Source: Marispirochaeta sp963667435 (GTDB lineage: Bacteria; Spirochaetota; Spirochaetia; JC444; Marispirochaetaceae). From it: DNA of 64,000 nucleotides. The stretch's first letter is position 1. Each line of letters starts with the position of its first letter. A program made the position numbers and the translations under genes. Below are positions 43,664 through 53,028 of this stretch, piece after piece. Location: assembly GCA_963667435.1 (NCBI GenBank), contig OY763414.1:1550001-1614000 (forward strand), given 5' to 3'. The notes beneath the pieces are model-generated. The model had not been told where the DNA came from and did no database searches. It saw only the letters and a list, made by a program, of their open reading frames with translations.

Positions 43664-44650
43664 ATGCGGATTCTTTTTAACTCCTACCTGGCTCTGGAAC
43701 TTCCGGAGCTGGTAGAACAGTTACAGCAGCGTTTCCCTGAACACGAAATACTGGTACTTGAGAATGAGACAGAGGTGATTGAAAAGCTGCCTGAAACAGA
43801 AATTCTTGTAGCCCATAAAGTGACTGAAGAACAGGTTGCAAGAGCAGCAAATCTTCACTGGGTTTTTATTCCCTATACAGGGGTAAATCTTATTCCATTC
43901 AACATGCTTCGGGACAGAGGCATGCAGGTAAGCAACAATCACGGAAACTCCAGGGCCGTTGCCGAACGAGCGGTAGCCTTGGCTTTTGCCATCTGCGGAA
44001 GGGTTCCGGAGTTTGATCAGGACCTCCGAAGAGGAAACTGGCATCGTACCGACGACCCTCTACATCCCTTTGATTTCTGGACATCCCTGTCTGACAAGAG
44101 AATTTCAATTCTGGGCACCGGAGAGATAGCCCGGCATATAGCCGCTTTTCTCACCCCTTTTACCGGGAATATTATGGGCTTCCGCCGCAGGAAGGAAGAA
44201 TCCCTTCCCGAAGGGTTCAAGACTGTTACAACCGATCTGACAGAGGCTTTGGCTTACGGAGATATCTGTTTCGTAACCCTGCCCCAGACAGATGCAACCA
44301 TGGGGCTTATAGGCCGGAAGGAACTTGAACTTCTGAAGGGAGGTTTTCTTATAAATATCAGCCGGGGAAAAATTGTGGATGAAGCAGCACTTTTCGATTC
44401 TCTTTACAACGGGATCCTGAAAGGTGCCGGCATTGATGCCTGGTACCGCTACCCCAAACCCTTTACAGCCGATACACTGCCGGGGAATCTGCCCTTTCAC
44501 ACCCTGAAAAACGTCGTGCTTTCTCCCCATGCTGCAAGCCATACTGATGATGCCAAGGTGCTGCAGTTTTCAGAAACTCTGAGAAATCTGGAACTCCTGT
44601 TGAAAACAGGCAAACCTGAAAACATTGTTGACCCGGAATCCGGCTACTGA
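43664..44650 (+). CDS. D-2-hydroxyacid dehydrogenase-family protein
   Basis: A 328-residue NAD(P)-dependent enzyme. The Rossmann motif ILGTGEIARHIAAFL starts near residue 149 (GxGxxA variant). NNHGNSRAVAERAVALAFAICGR, VTLPQTDATMGLIG with the ISRGKIVDEAAL segment, and the late SPHAASH (catalytic His) fit the family; Arg in ISRG and Glu in the loop complete the relay. It is 5 bases after the zinc-ribbon gene, so it is probably the last gene of that operon. The substrate is unknown. Confidence 0.88.
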   Translation: MRILFNSYLALELPELVEQLQQRFPEHEILVLENETEVIEKLPETEILVAHKVTEEQVARAANLHWVFIPYTGVNLIPFNMLRDRGMQVSNNHGNSRAVAERAVALAFAICGRVPEFDQDLRRGNWHRTDDPLHPFDFWTSLSDKRISILGTGEIARHIAAFLTPFTGNIMGFRRRKEESLPEGFKTVTTDLTEALAYGDICFVTLPQTDATMGLIGRKELELLKGGFLINISRGKIVDEAALFDSLYNGILKGAGIDAWYRYPKPFTADTLPGNLPFHTLKNVVLSPHAASHTDDAKVLQFSETLRNLELLLKTGKPENIVDPESGY

Positions 44651-44652
44651 AG

Positions 44653-46233
44653 TCAGGACTTTGCCAGAGCCACCGATTTTCCGCCATTTTTTGCCGCATT
44701 CTTTGCTGCATACATAGCTGTATCCGCCGCGGCCACCAACTGATCCGGGGTGTTTCCATTTCCCGGGAAAAGGGAAACGCCGATGGAAACCCCGGGAACT
44801 GGAGAATCCTCACCCACGACAACCGGTTCTACAACGTATTGGATTATTTTTTCCGCCACCTGCAGAGCATCCTCAGAACTTTCTATATTAGTGCAAAGCA
44901 CAACGAACTCATCTCCCCCCATACGTGCTGCGATATCGGAGGAGCGGATTGCAGAGACAATCCGTTGACTGCTGGAAATCAGGACTTTGTCTCCCGCATT
45001 GTGTCCAAGGGCGTCATTTATGTCCTTGAAGTTGTTCAGATCGAGAAACAGCAGGGCAAAATGTCCGTTGCTGCGGCGGGCTATCTCCAGGATTTTTTCC
45101 AGATAGGAGAGGAAGTATGCACGGTTGGGCAAACCTGTGAGGGTATCGTGAGATGCCATCTGCTGGAGCTGATACTCTACCTGCTTCCGGGCACTTATAT
45201 CCTGAGCAACGAATACTGTTCCTATGGTATTTCGGGGGCTGTCATACAGATCTGACCCCCTCACAATTACTGTATGGGATTTATCCTCGGAATCTTTCCA
45301 GGAGACCTCAAGCCCGGTCTGGGTACGTAATACCGGTGCATCAATATCGATAGTGCAGAGCCAGGGAACAGCTTCAATCCGCTGATTCAGAAGACTGGGA
45401 TATGCCAAATCATTAATTGTATGGGCATACCTGTTGGCAAGGCGGATAAATCTGCTGCGGTCCACCACCACCACCGCTCCCCGCATTGTTTCAAGCACCG
45501 GAACCGCTACATTCTCAGCGGCGATATCCACCAGACGGAATCGCATAATCGCATACCCCATGAGAGTCACATAAACACTCATGGGGATGTACCCGAAGGC
45601 ATAGATGTCAATGCCGAAGGTGGGAAAAAAGTCTACCGCAGCCAACAATCCGACTGCCAGAGAAACAGACGAAATAATCATCCTCTGACGCTGCATAGTA
45701 TCCCCGGAACCCCGGTACTCCAGAATAAAGTTTAGAAGAACCACCAACATAACCAGAGCAAAGTAGATCAGATAGAGAAGCCCCATACTGCCGAAGACCG
45801 GGAACCAGCCCCAGAACAACTTTCTTACTCCGGTAATATGATAATGGCCTGATAGAAGGGAAACAGCAAAAATGGTGGAAATAATAAACAGAATTTTCCG
45901 CCATCTGAGCAGGGTGGGAGTCTCTCCCAGGAGAACTCCGGTGGTGGACAGTATGGCATGGGGCAGATAGACAGCCCCTATATTTGCAATAACAAACCAG
46001 GCATAGGCGGCTTCCGGGCTGCGGCTCATATATCCGAGAGCAGCCCCGATAAGGTAGAGAGAAAGACACAGGGAGAACAGGAGATATTTGAAGATGCTTG
46101 AATTCGCATTTTTTGCTGCGTAGATATAAAAAGCAAGCCCGGCTGTATACAAACCGGCAGCAAGAACAGGAAAAGCCCATGGGTTCGGATAGAGATCTGC
46201 AAAATTTGATAAAAAATAGAGAATAACCTTCAT
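44653..46233 (-). CDS. membrane-bound diguanylate cyclase: 7TM, PAS and GGDEF
   Basis: A 526-residue protein. Seven hydrophobic segments fill residues 1-225, in the arrangement of the histidine-kinase 7TM sensor domain. A PAS domain follows (about 235-345; FVAQDISARKQVEYQLQ is the PAC end). The GGDEF domain (about 360-520) has the intact active site RMGGDEFVVLC near 438 and LGHNAGDKVL. It therefore should make cyclic di-GMP. No EAL domain is present. It ends 2 bases from the convergent dehydrogenase gene. Its ligand is unknown. Confidence 0.93.
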   Translation of the reverse strand: MKVILYFLSNFADLYPNPWAFPVLAAGLYTAGLAFYIYAAKNANSSIFKYLLFSLCLSLYLIGAALGYMSRSPEAAYAWFVIANIGAVYLPHAILSTTGVLLGETPTLLRWRKILFIISTIFAVSLLSGHYHITGVRKLFWGWFPVFGSMGLLYLIYFALVMLVVLLNFILEYRGSGDTMQRQRMIISSVSLAVGLLAAVDFFPTFGIDIYAFGYIPMSVYVTLMGYAIMRFRLVDIAAENVAVPVLETMRGAVVVVDRSRFIRLANRYAHTINDLAYPSLLNQRIEAVPWLCTIDIDAPVLRTQTGLEVSWKDSEDKSHTVIVRGSDLYDSPRNTIGTVFVAQDISARKQVEYQLQQMASHDTLTGLPNRAYFLSYLEKILEIARRSNGHFALLFLDLNNFKDINDALGHNAGDKVLISSSQRIVSAIRSSDIAARMGGDEFVVLCTNIESSEDALQVAEKIIQYVVEPVVVGEDSPVPGVSIGVSLFPGNGNTPDQLVAAADTAMYAAKNAAKNGGKSVALAKS

Positions 46234-46361
46234 CTACCCGGCAAGTCTGCGCTGCTCCTTATATCTGTAAGTATTACCCCGGAAAAGGGGAATGTCAAAA
46301 ATGATGGTAATTTGCCTTTTATATACCATAAGTACTAATCTTAAAATACAGCGGAGGACTC

Positions 46362-46874
46362 ATGGAAGATCAGGAAAGAAATTATGACAGAGATTACCGG
46401 ATAGCGAAGCTGATAGCTATAGCCTATTTTGCCAGTTCCGCGGTGCTCATAGGAGTAGCAGAAATGCTGAAAGTCGGAGTTTTCACCACAGGCCTCTCCC
46501 CTGTTTTTGAAGGAGCTTCCTTCAGCCGGATTCGCATAGCCTTTTATGTTATAGCAGCAGGAGTGATTTTAACTGCAGTACTGTTGAAACTGGCTATTAG
46601 AAACCCCGAAGACAGCCTGTTCAGCAGCCCACTGAAATTTTTGATCCGCCAGGCCCGTTCCCGGAGGAATGCATCCGCCGTGGTCATGCTCATTCCCCCT
46701 TCAGCCTGTGCAGAAATGTGTGTTGTACTGGGATTTGTACTGTTCCTGTTATCTGGAGGAGTCAGGCCCGACCTGTATATCTTCGGGAGTACCGGTATTG
46801 CAGCAATGGTACTGCTGTTCCCCACAGAAGAAGAAAAAGCAAACCTTATACGCCTGGACCGGGAAATAGGTTAA
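46362..46874 (+). CDS. hypothetical four-span membrane protein
   Basis: A 170-residue protein with about four hydrophobic segments (roughly 17-38, 55-77, 99-131 and 137-155) and charged ends. GCGGAGG lies six bases before the ATG. I see no known motif. It is a single gene between the diguanylate cyclase (divergent) and the DMT transporter (convergent). Its placement opposite the cyclase may reflect a shared regulatory region, but function is unknown. Confidence 0.75.
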   Translation: MEDQERNYDRDYRIAKLIAIAYFASSAVLIGVAEMLKVGVFTTGLSPVFEGASFSRIRIAFYVIAAGVILTAVLLKLAIRNPEDSLFSSPLKFLIRQARSRRNASAVVMLIPPSACAEMCVVLGFVLFLLSGGVRPDLYIFGSTGIAAMVLLFPTEEEKANLIRLDREIG

Positions 46875-46893
46875 CAACGAAGACTCCCCATGC

Positions 46894-47739
46894 CTACCTG
46901 ATACCCATAAGAGCTACACCAACCGCTGCAGCAAATAGGCCAACCCACCGCAGGGGATGAACGGCTTCCTTATTTATAAGCCTTGCCAGCAGAACCGTAG
47001 GCGCAGGATAGACAGAGGTAACTGCTGTTACAAGTATTATCATGCCGCTCTGTACCGCCAGCATAAAGGCGATGTTGGCCGCCATATCCAGAACCCCTGC
47101 GATAAGAGTCGGAATCAGGCCGGGGCCTTTCCCGACCAGGAGTTTTTTCCCCCTGATCATACTGAATGTACCGACCAGAAACAGCGAAGCAACCCTTGCG
47201 CCGGCAAGAGGCCAGAGTCCTGCCTGGGGACTGGTGCGTGAGATTATAATGAAAAAGAGTCCGAACCCCAGTCCGGCATAGAGCCCGTAGAGAAAAGCCC
47301 GCAGTCTCTGTTTCGGTGTGTTTTTTGCATTCTGATGCTCATACCCCAGAAGTACCACGGCGGGAAGAATACAGGAGACTCCTGCCCAGCCGGTGCCTCC
47401 GATACTGTCACCAATCAGCAAACCGAAGCCCAGGGGCAGTACCGCTCCCGCAAGCGCAGCCACTGGAGAAACAATGGAGACCACACTATGGGCCAGACCG
47501 GCATACAGAAAGAGGATTCCCCCCGCTCCGGCAAGCCCGGCGGCAGCACCCCAGAGCAGGTCTGCCACTAGGGGCACTCCGGAAAACAGCAGCGGGCCCG
47601 CAAAGAGCACCAGTGCCAGACCGCAGAGCTGAGAAGTGAAGAGAACCGCCCCCACAGGCTTTGTCCGGGAAGCAAATCCCCCTGAGAAATCACTTACGCC
47701 GAAAAAGAGCGCGGATGAGAGAGCCAGAATAAAAACCAT
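46894..47739 (-). CDS. EamA-type DMT-superfamily transporter
   Basis: A 281-residue membrane protein with about ten spans in two EamA repeats. FFGVSDFSGGFASR near the start and VTSVYPAPTVLLARLINKEAVHPLRWVGL near residue 240 (key part) are typical of the DMT superfamily. These move small metabolites such as amino acids or nucleosides, or are unassigned. No partner genes are nearby. Confidence 0.9.
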   Translation of the reverse strand: MVFILALSSALFFGVSDFSGGFASRTKPVGAVLFTSQLCGLALVLFAGPLLFSGVPLVADLLWGAAAGLAGAGGILFLYAGLAHSVVSIVSPVAALAGAVLPLGFGLLIGDSIGGTGWAGVSCILPAVVLLGYEHQNAKNTPKQRLRAFLYGLYAGLGFGLFFIIISRTSPQAGLWPLAGARVASLFLVGTFSMIRGKKLLVGKGPGLIPTLIAGVLDMAANIAFMLAVQSGMIILVTAVTSVYPAPTVLLARLINKEAVHPLRWVGLFAAAVGVALMGIR

Positions 47740-47760
47740 AAAGGTTTTATATCATATTGA

Positions 47761-48753
47761 TCAGCCAGAAAACAGTATTGAAGAATCCACACCATTCTCT
47801 TTACCACAGAGAACAATGTCATTCATAATTGTCTCGCTGAGTTCAACACCATCCGCAAGAGACTTGTTTTCTCTGTTATATTCAATTTCACCCGGAAGAA
47901 AGACTTCACTGTATCCCTTTGCAGGTTTTGTGGATTTAATATGCTGTTTAACCACATCCATCCTGCCATTAAAGGTATCAAATGCTACCAGTGAATCTAT
48001 TTTAATAACGCCAAAGAAATGACCGAGGTTCTGGGGATCATCAAAGTTATTCCAGAAAGATGGAATAGCATTATCCAGATTACCCCCGGCTACAGCACTG
48101 CAGAGTATCTGTACAAGCAGTCCTATTGCATACCCCTTCGGACCGCCGAAGGGAAGCATTGCACCAGACAAAGCAGCCTCCGGATCAGTTGTGTCATTCC
48201 CGTCCTTATCAACCTCCCAGCCGGACGGGACAGCCTCTCCCTCTTTTCCCGCCTGAATAATCTTTCCCTGGGCAACCACGCTTGTGGCCATATCCACGAC
48301 GAAAGGCATTCCATCTCCGGCAGGGACAGCAATGGAGAGAGGATCAGTACCGATCTTTTTTTCAGCACCTCCGAAGGGTACAACCGAAGCAGGAGCATTG
48401 GACATAGCCAGGGCTATGTATCCCTTTTTTGCCGCCGGCAGAGCAAAGAAAGAACCTATTCCAAAATGGTTTCCGTTGTTAACCGCGGCAAAACAGGAAC
48501 CGGCATCATCGGCTTTTTTCATGCACAGATTCATTACTTCGGTTCCAACTACGCTCCCCATTCCATTTCTGCCATTGACATGTAACGTCGAGGAGGTCTC
48601 TGTCTGAATCTGTATACTGCTTTGCGGGTCAATCACTTTTGTTGACAGACGCTTTGAATACGTTGGCAACCTGGTAACTCCATGAGAGGAAATCCCCCTC
48701 ATATCTGCTTCAACCAGACTTCTATCGGCAATTCCTGCATCCTTATTGTTCAT
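47761..48753 (-). CDS. Ldh2-family malate/L-lactate dehydrogenase, probably 5'-truncated
   Basis: About 330 residues of the type-2 malate/lactate dehydrogenase family (MRGISSHGVTRLPTY with the catalytic His near the start, NNGNHFGIGSFF, DMATSVVAQGKI, MLPFGGPKGYAIGLL). Family proteins normally begin about 20 residues before the GMNNKDAG segment. Here the upstream bases on the same strand are the complement of a GntR FCD remnant instead. An open frame does continue to 48846 but that part is antisense to the remnant and not family-like. I place the first credible Met at 48753, without a ribosome site. The gene probably lost its 5' end to a deletion and may be dead. Confidence 0.8.
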   Translation of the reverse strand: MNNKDAGIADRSLVEADMRGISSHGVTRLPTYSKRLSTKVIDPQSSIQIQTETSSTLHVNGRNGMGSVVGTEVMNLCMKKADDAGSCFAAVNNGNHFGIGSFFALPAAKKGYIALAMSNAPASVVPFGGAEKKIGTDPLSIAVPAGDGMPFVVDMATSVVAQGKIIQAGKEGEAVPSGWEVDKDGNDTTDPEAALSGAMLPFGGPKGYAIGLLVQILCSAVAGGNLDNAIPSFWNNFDDPQNLGHFFGVIKIDSLVAFDTFNGRMDVVKQHIKSTKPAKGYSEVFLPGEIEYNRENKSLADGVELSETIMNDIVLCGKENGVDSSILFSG

Positions 48754-48770
48754 CCCGGGAGCCGAAATAC

Positions 48771-49061
48771 GAGGACACATTCTGGGATCTGCACTACCGT
48801 TTTCATGCAACAATGGCTGAATACTCAAGCTGCCAGAGTCTGACAAAAATACTGAGAAGAATTAATCTTTTTCATATTCTTCAGCGGCAGACAGATTTTG
48901 CAAATAAACTGCGCCACGAATTTCCTGCAAACTGGCACAGACAGATTGTCGACGCAATCAAACTCGGCGACCCGGAAAATGCAGAAAGGGTTATCAGAGA
49001 CCATATTGAGCGGTCACTCAGGCTTCGGAACCAGACTCAGAATAGCCGGAATAACAAATAA
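48771..49061 (+). pseudogene. C-terminal remnant of a GntR/FCD regulator
   Basis: The frame reads FWDLHYRFHATMAEYSS, which is the D..(F)H metal motif of an FCD domain, then IVDAIKLGDPENAERVIRDHIERS, the typical last helices with the second histidine. The DNA-binding half is absent: upstream lies the truncated, divergent dehydrogenase. A naive start at 48813 would give an 82-residue peptide. The remnant ends inside the 3' end of the RND gene. It was probably the repressor of the neighbouring dehydrogenase. Confidence 0.85.
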
Positions 49062-52000
49062 CGTGAACAACGTCGATATAAAAAGCCCCCCGGAGACAGC
49101 AATTCCCAGGGGCTGAATAATATTGGACCCCTCCCCCATTCCGATGGCCAGAGGCAGCATGCCCAGAATGGTGGTAAGCATGGTTATCAGTATCGGCGGA
49201 AACCGCAGGCGGGCAGCTTTAAGCACAGCTTCCAGGGGTGGCTCCATGGTATCCGCCATACGCAGGTAGAAATCAATCATAATAATCGCATTATTCACCA
49301 CAATACCCGCAAGCAGGATATTACCCAACAGTGAGTTCAGGCTTAAGGTGGAATGAAAAAAGTAAAGACTCAAGACCACCCCGATAAAGCCCAGGGGCAC
49401 GGTAACCAGAATTACCAGGGGAAGTCTGAGAGAGTTGAACTGCATTGCCAGTACAAGAAAAATAAGGGCCACCGAGGCGCCGAGGGCAAGGAAGAGAGAA
49501 TTTATCGCCTCATCCAGCTCTTCCTGAGGATTATCGAAAACCATGGAATATCCGGGAGGCATCTCAATTTTCTCAGCCGCAAGATCCCGGATCTGCTGTT
49601 CGTAAACCAGTCGTTCCGCCGCAGGTGTACCGGTTGGCATCCGTCCGTAGACCCGAAAGATATGTTCACCGTTTTCACTGGCAATCCCCGCAACCCCGGT
49701 GCCCCGGGAAAAATCGAAGAAGTGCTTCAGAGGGACTATGCCTTCATCTGTGTAGATAAGAAAATCCTCAAGCTCTTCTATAGAGTCAAGCTGCTCGTCG
49801 GGAAACTGAGCTGAAACACTGATAGAATCCTGGTCATCCTCAAACTCAAGGGAAGTGGTTCCCCGGAGAATTCTGCCTAAAAGGGTTGTAAGCTGGGACG
49901 TGGATAACCCGCTGAATCCCTGGATAACCTCGGAACGGGCAGTAATAGCCAGATGGTTGCTCAAGCCAGTGGGAGGATCGGTAAATACCCGGCCGTAGAG
50001 ATCGGAATCGTTGACCAAGTCACGGATACGCTCCAGCAGCTGAACAATAACCTTTTCATCGGAACCATGAACACTTATCTGCAGATCATTGGTTCTGGGC
50101 AAAGGCAGTTGTGCGGGGTCCCACATATCAACATTAAAATAGAAGCTGTTGTCGCTTACCAGAGCTTTCTCCAGAAGGCCGAGTACTTCCTCGGCAAAAC
50201 CTGCATCGGTGAGATCAACAAACATTATATTGAAGCGCCCGGAAACAAGGGCGAAGGTCTCCCGTACGGAATCTCCTCCGGCCTCATGGATGCGCCGGTC
50301 CAGTTCAGGAACAACATCTTCTACCAACTCTACCCGGTCGGTAATCTCCGTGGAGCGGAAAAAGACTACAATTCGGCTGCTTACCGGAGGAGAGAGAATC
50401 TCCCGGGGAATACGGGGAAGAAGGGTAATAACCACTAACACCAGGCAGGAAAAGGAGAAAAGCACAACCAAAACCGCCCGAACCCTGGTACGTATAAGAA
50501 CCCTGAGGGCGGAGCTGTAAGAACGTATAAGCCCGTTCATGAAAGATAGGGAAAGTCGAGTAAGCCCCCGGGGTTTCACCATTTCACTGCCGGTCTTAAG
50601 GGGATGTACCCGGTAAGCCACCAGAGGAATAAGGGTCAGGGATATAAACAGGGCAAACACCAGGGCAAAAATAACAGTACTGGCCTGATCACCCAGAATC
50701 GCATTGGTAAGGGGAGCAGTGAATGAGATAGGCAGAAACACCAGAATAGTTGTAAGGGTGGATGCGAATACCGGGGCCGCCACCTCTCCCACGGAGGCGA
50801 CAATTACCGATCGCAGGCTGTTGCGGTCCGAGATAAGTCCCGCTTCCATATAGTGGCGATGGATATTCTCAAGAACAACAATAGATGGATCTATAACCAT
50901 ACCAACTGCAAGGGCTATCCCCCCAAGGGAAATAAGGTTGAGGCTTACATTAAAGAAATACATAAGAATAAACGAGAGAATCAGGGTTGCCGGAATGGAA
51001 ATACCTATGAGAATGGTATTCCGCAGTTCACCGAGGGTAAACAGGACAATCAGCATGGCAAGAAAGGCACCAAGAAGGGCAGCTGTTATTACATTGCGAA
51101 TGGACCGGTTTATGTAGTGGGCAGGATCCACATATAACTGAAAGCGGGTATCTTCCGGAAGAACTCCGGACTGCACTGATTCATCAAGAATTGCAAGGAT
51201 ATCCCGGGACATCTGCCGGATGTTACCGCCGTCCAGCGGGGTTGCATTGATGCGAACCGCAGGTTCGCCGCCGATTACCAGTGCCTGCCCCGGCAGGGTG
51301 TAGCTGATTTCAATATCCGCAATATCCGCCAGTCGGATAACTGCGTTTCCCCGTTCTGTAATAATCAGATCCTTGAGGTCATAGATTCCCGATGTATCGG
51401 TAATAAACCGGACGGCAAAATCCTGTCCCGAGTCTTCAATATTTCCAAGGGGTCTGGGAAGGTATCCTGTTCTGAAGGCGGTGTCCACATCGGAAATGGT
51501 TAGCCCGTAGGCAAGCAGAGCCTCCTGACGCAGCCGGACATCCACCTCCCGATCTTCAATGTTTACAATCTCCACACTCTCTGCATCTTCAACCTGTGAG
51601 AGACGGGTTTCGAGAGATCCTTTCAGAAGGTTATAGAGCGCCCGGGGAGCCACACTGGGAGAACTGATACCCAAGAGCAGAAACCCGGCGTTCTCACCGG
51701 TAAAAAAACGTACGGTGTAGTTATCCCGGATCTCTTCCGGCAGCTCACTTCTGAGTGAAATCATGGCGGATTCAACATCAGCCTTGGCTGTATCGCTGTC
51801 AACTTCCCAGTCGAAGGTAAGCCGGAAATCACTGGCATCGCTGCGGTATTCAACCTCCTGGGCGGCAATTCCCTGAATACTCAGCAACTGGGATTCAACC
51901 TCGTCACCATACTGCCGGGAAAAGTCCACTGCAGAATAGCCGGTGTGCTGAATACGGACATTCACCCGGGGGCGCTGTGTCTGCGGGTAGAGCTGAACCG

Positions 52001-52106
52001 GCAGCCGTACAACGAGGTAAATCCCCAGTGCGCAGAGAAGAAAGAAGGCGAAGGCAAATACCTTCTGGCGCTTGAAGATCTCATTAATGCCGTTCTGATT
52101 GAGCAT
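49014..52106 (-). CDS. RND-family efflux transporter permease
   Basis: A 1030-residue inner-membrane pump with 12 spans and two large periplasmic loops. LVVRLPVQLYPQTQRPRVNV near residue 32, VGMVIDPSIVVLENI near 393 and the second-half repeat LLAGIVVNNAIIMIDF near 915 are AcrB/HAE-type landmarks; the Asp in GMVIDPSIV is one of the proton-relay residues. It works with the membrane-fusion protein whose gene is 1 base upstream. No outer-membrane TolC gene lies here. The substrate is unknown. Confidence 0.95.
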   Translation of the reverse strand: MLNQNGINEIFKRQKVFAFAFFLLCALGIYLVVRLPVQLYPQTQRPRVNVRIQHTGYSAVDFSRQYGDEVESQLLSIQGIAAQEVEYRSDASDFRLTFDWEVDSDTAKADVESAMISLRSELPEEIRDNYTVRFFTGENAGFLLLGISSPSVAPRALYNLLKGSLETRLSQVEDAESVEIVNIEDREVDVRLRQEALLAYGLTISDVDTAFRTGYLPRPLGNIEDSGQDFAVRFITDTSGIYDLKDLIITERGNAVIRLADIADIEISYTLPGQALVIGGEPAVRINATPLDGGNIRQMSRDILAILDESVQSGVLPEDTRFQLYVDPAHYINRSIRNVITAALLGAFLAMLIVLFTLGELRNTILIGISIPATLILSFILMYFFNVSLNLISLGGIALAVGMVIDPSIVVLENIHRHYMEAGLISDRNSLRSVIVASVGEVAAPVFASTLTTILVFLPISFTAPLTNAILGDQASTVIFALVFALFISLTLIPLVAYRVHPLKTGSEMVKPRGLTRLSLSFMNGLIRSYSSALRVLIRTRVRAVLVVLFSFSCLVLVVITLLPRIPREILSPPVSSRIVVFFRSTEITDRVELVEDVVPELDRRIHEAGGDSVRETFALVSGRFNIMFVDLTDAGFAEEVLGLLEKALVSDNSFYFNVDMWDPAQLPLPRTNDLQISVHGSDEKVIVQLLERIRDLVNDSDLYGRVFTDPPTGLSNHLAITARSEVIQGFSGLSTSQLTTLLGRILRGTTSLEFEDDQDSISVSAQFPDEQLDSIEELEDFLIYTDEGIVPLKHFFDFSRGTGVAGIASENGEHIFRVYGRMPTGTPAAERLVYEQQIRDLAAEKIEMPPGYSMVFDNPQEELDEAINSLFLALGASVALIFLVLAMQFNSLRLPLVILVTVPLGFIGVVLSLYFFHSTLSLNSLLGNILLAGIVVNNAIIMIDFYLRMADTMEPPLEAVLKAARLRFPPILITMLTTILGMLPLAIGMGEGSNIIQPLGIAVSGGLFISTLFTLFVIPAILSLVPKPE

Positions 52107-53012
52107 TCAGGGACGCCTTTTCGGCTGCCCGCCCTGGCCTGGCAGGGGTGCATCGGCGCGTTCCCGCCCTGTTGGTTTAAGCAGAAACTCTTCACCCACG
52201 GACAACCCGGAGGAAACCAGAATATCACTGCCCATTGAGCCGCCGAGAACAACCTCACGCCGAATATAAACCTGTTTCTGCCGGTCTGCAAGCCAGAGAA
52301 AATTCCTGCCGTATCTACGGTCCACCGCATCGGCGGGAACAAAGAAGCCGGTAAGGGTATCCGCCGGCAGATCCACCAGAACAAAGGTTCCGGGATGCAG
52401 ATCCGGTGAGGGAGGAAAATCAAAACGAAGGTTGTAGAGACCTGTACTGTAATCCGGCTCGGGACTGCGGTTGGTCAGAGTACCGGAAAAGAGTACTCCC
52501 GCCGAGGTATTGGCTTGAACCTTCTGCCCCAGTGCCACCTTGTAGGCATCTTTGTCGCTTATCTCAGCTTCAAGAATAAACCCTGAACGGCCTATCACGG
52601 TAACCAGAGACTCCCCGTCGGAAACCTCCTGCTCAGGTTCAGCCTGTACAACAGAGATGGTTCCCGTAATGCGGGATCGGACGGTTGCAAGACGGAAGGT
52701 CTGCCCCGCTTCACTGCGGTCCACGGAAAAAAGCAGATCACCTTCAGCTACCCGGTCACCGGGAGAGACAAAAACCTCCCGGACAACACCTTCAGCGGGG
52801 GAACTGTGCTCGATACTGGCGGCAGGCTTGAGCCTGCCACCTACCTGAATCATCCGGCTGCGGGTTGTTTCTTCCGCAGGGGCAAAAAGTCCAGGAGCCC
52901 CTCCGGACCGCCCCGGTCCACCCTCCTGGGCAGAAACGGAATGAAGGCAGATAAGAAAGACAGCTCCCAGCAAGACGGCAGCCCGCAAATGTCCATGGTA
53001 TTTCATAGTCAT
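52107..53012 (-). CDS. RND efflux periplasmic adaptor (membrane fusion protein)
   Basis: A 301-residue protein with a signal peptide over residues 1-28 ending HSVSA-QE. The barrel-sandwich/lipoyl halves flank a short hairpin: IEHSSPAEGVVREVFVSPGDRVAEGDLL and SRITGTISVVQAEPEQEVSDGESL (key parts). A beta-barrel and membrane-proximal domain follow. The hairpin is short, as in pumps with compact adaptors. It ends 1 base before the RND permease gene. Proline/arginine-rich tail residues are not conserved. Confidence 0.92.
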   Translation of the reverse strand: MTMKYHGHLRAAVLLGAVFLICLHSVSAQEGGPGRSGGAPGLFAPAEETTRSRMIQVGGRLKPAASIEHSSPAEGVVREVFVSPGDRVAEGDLLFSVDRSEAGQTFRLATVRSRITGTISVVQAEPEQEVSDGESLVTVIGRSGFILEAEISDKDAYKVALGQKVQANTSAGVLFSGTLTNRSPEPDYSTGLYNLRFDFPPSPDLHPGTFVLVDLPADTLTGFFVPADAVDRRYGRNFLWLADRQKQVYIRREVVLGGSMGSDILVSSGLSVGEEFLLKPTGRERADAPLPGQGGQPKRRP

Positions 53013-53028
53013 ACTTCCAGTTTTTTTA

